From an uncultured Pseudomonadota bacterium (GTDB lineage: Bacteria; Pseudomonadota; Gammaproteobacteria; Methylococcales; Methylomonadaceae): 64,000 nt of DNA. Of this stretch, positions 56,859 through 64,000 are shown piece by piece. The stretch lies in assembly GCA_903848935.1 (NCBI GenBank), contig CAINHO010000001.1, positions 1 through 64,000 of the forward strand. Reading direction: 5' to 3'. The notes under the pieces were generated by a model. The model searched no databases, had not been told where the DNA came from, and saw nothing but the letters and a program-made list of their open reading frames with translations. The position numbers and the translations under genes were made by a program. Numbering within the stretch: position 1 is the stretch's first letter; each line of letters starts with the position of its first letter.

Positions 56859-57374
56859 TTACAACAAAGTGGCAATAGTAGACAGTGGTAAAACCAAACG
56901 GTTTTTTGTTTCAGTAAGGCGTTTGAATCCGAATTTTCCATAAAACGTCGCTATGTCATCATCCTTTGCATCGACAATCATGCCGAGGATACCAATTTTT
57001 TCTGCTATTTCAGCCGTCATTTTTAGGGCGTGAAAAATTAACGCATCACCGTATCCATTACCTTGATAACGTTTGGCAACCGCTAAACGCCCCAGTAGCA
57101 AAAATGGAATTTCATAATAACCGCCGACCTTTATATCGTTTGGTAGCGTATCCCTCGAAACAGAATGACCACTAATTGAGTAATAGCCCATAATTTTTGC
57201 GTTCTCAGCTAAAACATAAATTCGTGTCAAATTACGCTTTTGATCTTGATTAGCTTGCTGCTGTAAATAAACATTCAACGCATTTACCCCACAATCGAAA
57301 TCCTTGCGATTATGTTTAGCTGCATCCAATTTTTCAAATTTCACGCCGTATTTCTCATTTAATTGTGGGAACAT
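56859..57374 (-). CDS. GNAT acetyltransferase, TacT-like toxin
   Basis: 171 residues. GNAT fold with acetyl-CoA loop RLAVAKRYQGNGYGDALI and FYGKFGFKRL near the end. N-terminal KHNRKDFDCGVNALNVYLQQQANQD is typical of the TacT/DUF1778-linked toxins that acetylate aminoacyl-tRNA. Paired with the antitoxin-like gene at 57425. The usual order puts the antitoxin upstream on the same strand; here the two are head to head. Activity is inferred from family only. Confidence 0.85.
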   Translation of the reverse strand: MFPQLNEKYGVKFEKLDAAKHNRKDFDCGVNALNVYLQQQANQDQKRNLTRIYVLAENAKIMGYYSISGHSVSRDTLPNDIKVGGYYEIPFLLLGRLAVAKRYQGNGYGDALIFHALKMTAEIAEKIGILGMIVDAKDDDIATFYGKFGFKRLTETKNRLVLPLSTIATLL

Positions 57375-57424
57375 TTAGGCGTACAATACCAAAAAATGGC
57401 ACGTTACAACAAATGGGAACCACA

Positions 57425-57703
57425 ATGCTTGCAGAAAATTCAAAAAATGATGTCTTAAAAATACGCATGGACAGTCTCACGATGCAATTACTCGAAAAAG
57501 CGCGTAGTTATGTTGACCTAGATAGAAGTAAATTTATTCGTCAAAGTATTCAAGAGAAAGCAAATACCTTGATTACAGAACATGACCATACACGATTTAA
57601 CGCGACTGATTGGCGAATGTTTTTTGAAATGCTCGACAATCCACCCGTGCCAACTGAGCGAATGAAAAAGGCGGCGTTATTTCACGAACAGTTGTCCTCC
57701 TAA
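57425..57703 (+). CDS. DUF1778 (TacA-like) antitoxin
   Basis: 92 residues. A ribbon-helix-helix N-terminus (DVLKIRMDSLTMQLLEKARSYVDLDRSKFIRQS) and a C-terminal toxin-neutralising tail (NATDWRMFFEMLDNPPVPTERMKKA) match DUF1778 antitoxins. Start ATG 57425, or ATG 57413, which adds MGTT. It is divergent from the toxin with about 50 bases between start codons, a spot where the antitoxin could bind to repress both. Confidence 0.82.
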   Translation: MLAENSKNDVLKIRMDSLTMQLLEKARSYVDLDRSKFIRQSIQEKANTLITEHDHTRFNATDWRMFFEMLDNPPVPTERMKKAALFHEQLSS

Positions 57704-57739
57704 AAGAATTGTCCCTATTTACCTAATCCCCCACAAAAA

Positions 57740-60358
57740 ATGATAAGAAAATTCGTTGTTTTATTAACTTTAATGTTGCTTCTCGCTGTGAATTTCAGCA
57801 TCTGGAGTTACGTTAATAACCCGCTACAAATTCAACCGTGGACAAAAACCACAATGGGCGTGACGTATGACCCAATGCGAAAACAAGACACGCAAAACAG
57901 CAATACATTTCCCAGTGCGGAAGAAATCGAAAATGATTTTGCCTTGCTAACGAATAAAGTCTTTGCCGTGCGGACGTATAACGTTTCCAAAGAAAAAGGT
58001 CTGGACAAAATTCCTGAACTTGCCGCGAAACACAATTTAAATACGACGGTAGGTGCGTGGATTGATGTTGATCCCGAAGAGAATCGCAGACAAGTCGATA
58101 CGTTGATTGAAATTAACAAACAATACAATCCGAAATTGATTCGCCTCATGGTGGGGAATGAGTATTTATTACGCCGCGCCTTAACGGTGAGTGATGCCGA
58201 AGAGCAATTGATTGGTTATATTCGTGAAGTTAGAAAAAATTCAACTCGTCCCGTAAGTACCTCTGAAACGTGGGACATTTGGATTAAACACCCGAAATTA
58301 GTCGATGAAGTCGATTTTATTGCGATTCACGTTTTACCGTATTGGGAAGGAATCGCCGCTGAAGATGCCGTCGATTATGTATTTGACCGTTATAACGAGG
58401 TTAAAAAAACTTATCCGAATAAGCCGATTATCATTACCGAGGTGGGCTGGCCGTCAGATGGTCAACCCGTTAGACACGCCACGGCATCCGTTCACAATCA
58501 GGCAAAATTTCTCCGTGATTTCTTAAATCGTGCGGATCAAGAAAAAGTCACCTATTACGTTGTTGAAGCCTTTGACCAACCTTGGAAAAAATCCATTGAG
58601 GGTTCAGCGGGCGCGTATTGGGGGATTTTTAACGCGGACAGACAACCCAAATATCCTATGGATGGCGATGTCATTGCTTTGCCAAATTGGGAAAATTGGG
58701 CGGCGGGCGCGGGCATTTTCAGTTTGGTGTTGATGGGCTTGATTTTGCTTACTCGCAGCAGTTTAAAATTGTCCGGTATTTTCTTTTTTGGCTTGATGGC
58801 GAATCTCGCCGCATCAGTGATTTTCTGGTCAGTTTCAAGCGGCGCACAGCAGTATCAAACCACGTTAAGTCTTACCTTGTGGTGCTTAATGATTTTGATG
58901 CAGGTATTAGCGACGGTTATTTTACTGATAGAAAGTTTAGAAATTGCCGAAGTCGTTTGGCATCGCAAAACCATTCGTACTTTCCAACCGCTTACGCCAA
59001 CAGCGGATTTTAAATATCCCAAAGTATCGTTGCATTTGCCGATTCATAACGAACCACCGTTAATGGTTCGCAAAACTTTAGAAGCCTTGGCAAAAGTGGA
59101 TTATCCGAATTTTGAAGTGTTGGTGATGGATAACAACACAAAAGATGATGCGGTTTGGATGCCGGTAAAAGAAGATTGCGAACGCTTAGGCGAACGTTTC
59201 CGTTTTTTCCATTTAGAAAATTGGCCTGGATTTAAAGCCGGAGCCATCAATCACGCGCTTGAACAAACCGCCGAAGATGCTGAAATTATCGCGCTTATCG
59301 ATAGCGATTATGTGTTGTCACCCGATTGGTTAAAATCGATGGTGCCGTATTTCGATAATCCAAAAGTCGGCTTTATTCAATCGCCACAAGATTACCGCGA
59401 CCGTCATCAAAGCACGTTTAAAGAATTTTCCTATTGGGAATACGCGGGCTTTTTCAACATCGGCATGGTGCAACGCAACGAATACAACGCCATTATCCAA
59501 CACGGCACGATGACGATGATTCGCAAATCGGCGTTAATCGAAGTCGGACGCTGGTCAGAATGGTGCATTTGTGAAGACAGCGAGTTGGGCATTCGTTTAT
59601 ATGAAGCGGGTTATGATTCGGTTTATGTGAAAGATTCTTTCGGTAAAGGTTTAATGCCCGACACGTTCTCAGGCTATATGACACAACGTTTCCGTTGGGT
59701 TTATGGTGCGATGCAAATTATCAAAGCGCATTGGCGCAGCTTTTTACCGACCAGCAACGCGCTAACTGCCGCACAAAAGTATTATTTCGTTGCGGGTTGG
59801 TTGCCGTGGTTTTCAGATGCGTTGGCGTTAGTCTTTACGACGACCAGTTTGTTAATCACTTCGTTTGTTGTTTACGATCCGTCGCATCCCGAATTACCCG
59901 CCAACGTATTTTTGATGCCAACGGTTGGACTGTTTGTGTTCAAGATTATTCGCGGTTTATGGTTGTATCAAGCACGAGTTCCGTGTTCTGTTTGGCATTC
60001 ATTGGGTGCTGCGTTATCGGGTTTATCTTTGACGCATACCGTCGCGCTTGGCACGATTCAAGGGCTATTCACGTCGGGAAAACCATTTATGCGAACCCCG
60101 AAATATGAATCTCAAGGCGCGTTATTTTCTGGCTTACGGATTATTCAACAAGAGCTGTTGTTGTTAATTTTGCTTGGCTGGGGGATTTTTGAAATCAGCA
60201 GATTGGAATATGTCGATAATTTAAATGGTAAATTGTGGATGGCAATTTTGGCTGTTCAAGCAGTGCCATATTTCGCGACGTTAATCACCACGTTAATCAG
60301 TGTTGCACCAAGTTATTTCACTAACAAATCGGCAGAAGAATTAGACGACGATGTGTAA
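57740..60358 (+). CDS. GH17-GT2 beta-glucan synthase (NdvB-like)
   Basis: 872 residues. Residues about 35-320 form a GH17 domain (MGVTYDPMRKQDT, LIRLMVGNEYLL, IIITEVGWPSDGQPV, YYVVEAFDQPWKK). Two or three membrane helices lead to a GT2 domain (about 425-665) with DSDYVLSPDWL, CEDSELGIRL and QRFRWVYGAM (QxxRW). Further helices follow. This fusion is known from NdvB-type enzymes of Pseudomonas and Azotobacter, which make beta-1,3-glucans. Starts MIRKFVVLL at ATG 57740. Not obviously in an operon; a hairpin follows. Confidence 0.92.
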   Translation: MIRKFVVLLTLMLLLAVNFSIWSYVNNPLQIQPWTKTTMGVTYDPMRKQDTQNSNTFPSAEEIENDFALLTNKVFAVRTYNVSKEKGLDKIPELAAKHNLNTTVGAWIDVDPEENRRQVDTLIEINKQYNPKLIRLMVGNEYLLRRALTVSDAEEQLIGYIREVRKNSTRPVSTSETWDIWIKHPKLVDEVDFIAIHVLPYWEGIAAEDAVDYVFDRYNEVKKTYPNKPIIITEVGWPSDGQPVRHATASVHNQAKFLRDFLNRADQEKVTYYVVEAFDQPWKKSIEGSAGAYWGIFNADRQPKYPMDGDVIALPNWENWAAGAGIFSLVLMGLILLTRSSLKLSGIFFFGLMANLAASVIFWSVSSGAQQYQTTLSLTLWCLMILMQVLATVILLIESLEIAEVVWHRKTIRTFQPLTPTADFKYPKVSLHLPIHNEPPLMVRKTLEALAKVDYPNFEVLVMDNNTKDDAVWMPVKEDCERLGERFRFFHLENWPGFKAGAINHALEQTAEDAEIIALIDSDYVLSPDWLKSMVPYFDNPKVGFIQSPQDYRDRHQSTFKEFSYWEYAGFFNIGMVQRNEYNAIIQHGTMTMIRKSALIEVGRWSEWCICEDSELGIRLYEAGYDSVYVKDSFGKGLMPDTFSGYMTQRFRWVYGAMQIIKAHWRSFLPTSNALTAAQKYYFVAGWLPWFSDALALVFTTTSLLITSFVVYDPSHPELPANVFLMPTVGLFVFKIIRGLWLYQARVPCSVWHSLGAALSGLSLTHTVALGTIQGLFTSGKPFMRTPKYESQGALFSGLRIIQQELLLLILLGWGIFEISRLEYVDNLNGKLWMAILAVQAVPYFATLITTLISVAPSYFTNKSAEELDDDV

Positions 60359-60390
60359 CTATTTCGTTTAGGCTTAATCGGTAGTGAAAC

Positions 60391-60414
60391 AGGGCGACCA
60401 CAAAGGATCGCCCT
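60391..60414 (+). terminator. Hairpin after the glucan synthase
   Basis: Seven-base stem AGGGCGA/TCGCCCT with a ten-base loop. The following sequence is not a clear T-run, so termination is probable but weak. The rest of 60.36-60.55 kb holds nothing else I recognise. Confidence 0.5.
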
Positions 60415-60549
60415 GACGAGATTTTGGTTTTGTGGGCAGATTTCTGTATACGATATGATGAAGGCGAATACTTAACACGACCCTCTTGCGAAATCTGTTA
60501 GCATCGTGAAGAATGCTTTAACTTCACTTCTAATTTCGTATAGAAAATC

Positions 60550-63500
60550 ATGGCTACCATTACAGATAAAACCGCTCCCAAACTTGTTTCTTCAACACCC
60601 AAGGCAGGGAGTGTTGCTATCGCAACAACTGCAAATTTAGCGCTGACATTTAACGAACCCATTAAAGTCGGCATCGGCACTATCATCATTACCGACGGCA
60701 CAGATAGTCACAAAATTGTTATAACAGACAAAAAACAAGTGAGCGTCAGCGGCAGTCAAATCACCCTCAATCCCACCACCGATTTACTTGCGGGTCATCA
60801 TTACAGCGTCACTATTCCCACCACCGCAATTAAAGATTTAGCAGGCAATAAATATGCTGGTATTAGCAACAACGCCACGTTAAGTTTTGATACTGCTGCC
60901 GCCACACCGCCGTTTTTAGTCTCCTCAACGCCTTCGGCAAACAGTACCGGTCTAAAAATAAATCAAAACTTAGTGCTGACGTTTAACGAAATCGTCAAAG
61001 CAGGCAGAGGCGATATTGTTATCAGTAACGGTTCGGATATTCGCCGCATTGCTATTTCGGACAAGAGCCAAATCACTTTTAACAATAAAACCGTCACGAT
61101 TAACCCGTCAGATGATTTGCTCGCTAACAGCGATTACACCGTACTATTTTCCGCCGACGTGATTAAAAATAAAGCGAACATTTCCTTTTTGAATGCGCCG
61201 CTACCTTTCACTACGCAAGATTTAGCCCCGCCACAATTAGTCAGTTCCACACCTGCCGAAGGCGATATTATTGATAACACCAGCAATCTTGTGTTGACCT
61301 TCGATGAAAAAGTGCAAGCTGGAAGCGGCAACATTGTGATTACCAACAATAACGACGATACCCGCACCATTTCCATTGCCGATAAAACGCAAGTCACCAT
61401 CGCCAATAACGTCGTTACTATCAATCCCACCGCAGATTTAAACAGCAACAGTCCTTATGTGTTGGAATTCAATAACGGCGTGGTTCAAGATTTAAGCGGA
61501 AACAAATTTGTCAGCGTGGATGGCGCGACGGCGTTGAATTTTACTGCCCTTAGTAAACCCATAACCGGTAAAGTCAGCGACGGTTATTTGAGCGGCGCAA
61601 CCATTACGCTCACCGATTCCGCTGGTAATATCTATACTCAAATCAGTGACGCACAAGGTAATTTCACTTTCCCCGCTGGTACGCCAAACGGTGTCCTCAT
61701 GGCTGTTGGCGGCACGGATTTATCAACCGGTCAACCATTTCAAGGCGTGTTAAAAGCCCCCGCTGGTTCGGTGATGATTACGCCACTCACCACGTTGCAA
61801 GAAAGTTTTATTGAAAAAGAAAACATCACCGCTGCACAAGCTGAAAAATTAGTGGCTACCGCGTTGGGATTTGATGCCACTAAAATCGATTTGCAAAATT
61901 ACGATCCGACAGTCGCGTTATTGAAAGCCGACATCACGGGTGTGGCGGCAGACAAAACCGCTGCGACAAAAATGCTCGCGATTACCGCCGAAGTCTCTAA
62001 TTTCCTCGTAACTGCGGGTGAAATTCTGCAATCCGCTGTTGATTATACCGAGACAACAATAGGTAATTTATCCGCCAAAGTGGCTAATGATGCGTTGGTG
62101 AATGCACTCGTTACCGCCATTGAAACAGATATTAAAACGGGCGACGGTGTGATTGATTTGGCAAATCCAGCGTTATTGAAAACGGTATTTACTCAAGCCG
62201 CCACGTTAGCCGCCGCGAATTCAATCGGGAAAAATGACACGAGCTTTACCACGAACATCAGCAAAATAACCGACACCGTCGTTACAGTTTTGAAAGATGC
62301 TGCCGATAACGTCGCGGCGGCGGTAAATAACGGTGGAAGCGCGTCCACATTACTCACGAATATCGACAAAGTGTCGGCGTTTACACAAAACACCATCGGC
62401 GGAAGCGTCTTGCAAAACATGACGACCAGCGACGCACTGTCTGCATTTACAGGTACTACAGCCGATAACAGTATAGCCGCCCTATCCGTTACGCCGCTTT
62501 CAGGTGTCGCTTCGAAAAATGATTTGATAGCACAAATTCTGGCGGATGCGGCAACCGCTAAAGCTGCCACTGATGCGAAAGTTGCCGCCGCAAAAGCTAT
62601 TTCGGATGCTGCGGCTGCAAAAGCTATTTCGGATGCTGCCGCTGCAAAAGCTATTTCGGATGCTGCCGCTGCAAAAGCTGCTTCGGATGCTGCCGCTGCA
62701 AAAGCTGTTTTGGACGCTGCTGCTGCAAAAGCTATTTCAGATGCTGCCGCTGCAAAAGCTATTTCAGATGCCGCTGCGGCAAAAGCTATTTCGGATGCCG
62801 CCGCTGCAAAAGCTATTTCAGATGCCGCCGCTGCGAAAGCTATTTCGGATGCTGCCGCTGCAAAAGCTATTTCAGATGCCGCCGCTGCAAAAGCTATTTC
62901 GGATGCCGCCGCTGCAAAAGCTGTTTCGGATGCCGCCGCTGCAAAAGCTGCTTCAGATGCTGCCGCTGCAAAAGCTGCTTCGGATGCTGCCGCTGCAAAA
63001 GCTGCTTCGGATGCTGCCGCTGCAAAAACTGCTTCAGATGCCGCCGCTGCAAAAGCGATTACAGATAAAGCTACTGCCGATGCCGCTGCAATACTTGCCG
63101 CTGCACAAACTGCCGCCGCCACACAAGCCGCTTCCGCTGCTGCCGCTGCAAAAGTGGCTTCGGATGCCGCCGCCGTTGCCGCTGCAAAATTGATTTCCGA
63201 TGCACAAGCACTTGCTGCCGCCACGCTTGCCGCCGCCGCAGATACTACCCCGCCGACGTTAGCGTTGAGTACGCCCGCCGATAATGCCACAGGGGTCGTT
63301 ATCAATAACAACATCGTGATGACGTTTAGCGAAAACATAAAAATCGGTAGCGGCAATATCGTGATTGCCAGCACCAGTGACACGCGCACCATTTCTGTTT
63401 CGGACACGTCACAAGTTTCAATTTCAGGGAATTCGGTCACGATCAATCCCACCGCTGATTTGAATGAAGGCGTGAACTACAACGTGACATTAGCGTCTGG

Positions 63501-64000
63501 TGTGATTAAAGATTTGGCGGGAAATAATTTTGCAGGTATTAGCGATGCCACCGTGTTGAATTTCACCACGCTGATTACGCCTATCGGTACCGTCAATAAT
63601 GAAACATCAGGTGCTGACATAATTAACGCGAATCAAGGGGACGTGACGGGGACTGCCAAAGCATTTACGGCGACGAGTAGTGACCAATATGTCATTCAAG
63701 CTGCCCTAGTAAACGGTGCGCTATCTTCCGCTAACATTACGATTGCCAATTTTAGTGCAACGAATAAACTCGTTTTTAATGTGAATGAATCCACAACTCA
63801 TGTCGGTGTAACCGCCGATTTTGTTATCGTCGATTCGCTTTATAACATCGCTGATAATGGCACTGATGTTTCACTCTTCACAAATGATGGCAACGGTAAT
63901 GTTCAATACATTACGCTTCTTGGGATTTCACACGCAGGAGTCACTATCGATAATATCACTCAGCTCAACACAGTTTTAGGCAATAATGCAGTAACTTTCA
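60550..64000 (+). CDS. Large Ig-like repeat adhesin (3' end beyond window)
   Basis: At least 1150 residues, open from ATG 60550 to the window edge. N-terminus ATITDKTAPKLVSSTPKAGS has no Sec signal, which suits type I secretion. Bacterial Ig-like (Big_5 type) domains occur at about 10-118, 119-220, 221-320 and 898-1010, each with P-x-L-V-S-S-T-P start and VTINPT...DLAGN end. Between lie a carboxypeptidase-regulatory-like segment (about 322-400), a helical region and the Ala-rich repeat (about 678-840). Likely a secreted or surface-anchored adhesin. No ribosome site is evident. Confidence 0.85.
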   Translation, partial: MATITDKTAPKLVSSTPKAGSVAIATTANLALTFNEPIKVGIGTIIITDGTDSHKIVITDKKQVSVSGSQITLNPTTDLLAGHHYSVTIPTTAIKDLAGNKYAGISNNATLSFDTAAATPPFLVSSTPSANSTGLKINQNLVLTFNEIVKAGRGDIVISNGSDIRRIAISDKSQITFNNKTVTINPSDDLLANSDYTVLFSADVIKNKANISFLNAPLPFTTQDLAPPQLVSSTPAEGDIIDNTSNLVLTFDEKVQAGSGNIVITNNNDDTRTISIADKTQVTIANNVVTINPTADLNSNSPYVLEFNNGVVQDLSGNKFVSVDGATALNFTALSKPITGKVSDGYLSGATITLTDSAGNIYTQISDAQGNFTFPAGTPNGVLMAVGGTDLSTGQPFQGVLKAPAGSVMITPLTTLQESFIEKENITAAQAEKLVATALGFDATKIDLQNYDPTVALLKADITGVAADKTAATKMLAITAEVSNFLVTAGEILQSAVDYTETTIGNLSAKVANDALVNALVTAIETDIKTGDGVIDLANPALLKTVFTQAATLAAANSIGKNDTSFTTNISKITDTVVTVLKDAADNVAAAVNNGGSASTLLTNIDKVSAFTQNTIGGSVLQNMTTSDALSAFTGTTADNSIAALSVTPLSGVASKNDLIAQILADAATAKAATDAKVAAAKAISDAAAAKAISDAAAAKAISDAAAAKAASDAAAAKAVLDAAAAKAISDAAAAKAISDAAAAKAISDAAAAKAISDAAAAKAISDAAAAKAISDAAAAKAISDAAAAKAVSDAAAAKAASDAAAAKAASDAAAAKAASDAAAAKTASDAAAAKAITDKATADAAAILAAAQTAAATQAASAAAAAKVASDAAAVAAAKLISDAQALAAATLAAAADTTPPTLALSTPADNATGVVINNNIVMTFSENIKIGSGNIVIASTSDTRTISVSDTSQVSISGNSVTINPTADLNEGVNYNVTLASGVIKDLAGNNFAGISDATVLNFTTLITPIGTVNNETSGADIINANQGDVTGTAKAFTATSSDQYVIQAALVNGALSSANITIANFSATNKLVFNVNESTTHVGVTADFVIVDSLYNIADNGTDVSLFTNDGNGNVQYITLLGISHAGVTIDNITQLNTVLGNNAVTF
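62584..63069 (+). repeat. Tandem 27-bp repeat, about 18 copies
   Basis: Unit encodes AAAAKAISD with variants KAAS, KAVS and KTAS. Copies differ mainly at third bases and the I/A/V position. The predicted product is a long alanine helix, which could act as a rigid spacer. Slippage could vary the copy number. Confidence 0.9.

Noticed and set aside
62546-63193. Second plus-strand frame of 215 codons in the repeat
   Set aside because: Shifted by one base from the adhesin frame and made only of the repeat; no start signal or family.
62193-63452. Open frame of 419 codons on the minus strand, opposite the adhesin
   Set aside because: It is the antisense of the Ala-rich repeat and has the same periodic pattern (AAAASEIAF). 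The plus-strand protein has clear Ig domains and continues past the window edge, so the minus frame is a repeat shadow.

Overview
This window carries most of a molybdenum-nitrogenase (nif) gene cluster, followed by housekeeping and accessory genes of a gammaproteobacterium. Indications of lineage are the Azotobacter-like nif order (iscA-nifU-nifS-nifV-cysE-nifW-nifZ-nifM-clpX-nifF and nifB-fdxN-nifO), ModE-controlled modABC, homodimeric-type aceE with aceF and lpd, pilU, ileS-lspA, and NudJ-MnmA. A diazotrophic gamma such as a methanotroph (Methylococcales) or sulfur oxidiser would fit, but no gene here settles the genus. nifHDK and nifLA are not in the window; nifHDK probably lies just to the left.

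Layout. 1-7.8 kb (+): the truncated nifE, then nifN, nifX, a DUF269 protein, a DUF683 protein, fdxB, a Shethna-type 2Fe-2S ferredoxin, three poorly known proteins (one DUF4213/DUF364), a Nif11 protein and a GlcF-like Fe-S protein. 7.8-13.2 kb: a molybdate unit (mop, an outer-membrane porin, modABC) divergent from modE, with a clear ModE operator between them. 13.2-22.8 kb (-): iscA-nifU-nifS-nifV-cysE-TPR-nifW-nifZ-nifM-clpX-Grx/BolA fusion-nifF-rseC, preceded by a textbook sigma-54 promoter and NifA site. 23.0-24.9 kb (+): a NifZ-like small protein and a SagB-type oxidoreductase. 24.9-28.2 kb: a membrane protein, an OYE reductase and a trypsin-like protein, with 28-bp near-identical repeats bounding part of this stretch. 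28.3-33.3 kb (-): nifB-fdxN-nifO-flavodiiron protein, a REP-like inverted pair, two plant-type ferredoxins and nifQ, with a second sigma-54/NifA site pair upstream of nifB. 33.4-33.9 kb: a transposase remnant and two tandem tRNA-Phe genes with a sigma-70 promoter.

33.9-46.5 kb (+): nudJ, mnmA, two tandem spermidine-synthase-like genes, ygiQ, a large NMT1-GAF-GGDEF-EAL sensor, ileS, lspA, cobO and a small membrane protein. 46.6-50.4 kb (-): an EF-hand protein, a zinc-ribbon membrane protein and pilU. 50.6-56.0 kb (+): aceE-aceF-lpd. 56.1-57.7 kb: an AT-rich patch with an HNH endonuclease and a head-to-head GNAT toxin/DUF1778 antitoxin pair. 57.7-60.4 kb: a GH17-GT2 beta-glucan synthase. From 60.5 kb to the edge: a giant adhesin-like protein with Ig-like domains and about 18 alanine-rich 9-residue repeats.

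Together the nif genes cover FeMo-cofactor assembly (NifB, E, N, X, V, Q), Fe-S supply (NifU, NifS, IscA, CysE, Grx-BolA), maturation (NifM, W, Z, ClpX), electron supply (NifF and five ferredoxins), molybdenum uptake and storage, and oxygen defence (flavodiiron protein). The least explained parts are the small nif-linked proteins, the Nif11/SagB pair, the porin in the mod operon, and the fused Grx-BolA protein.
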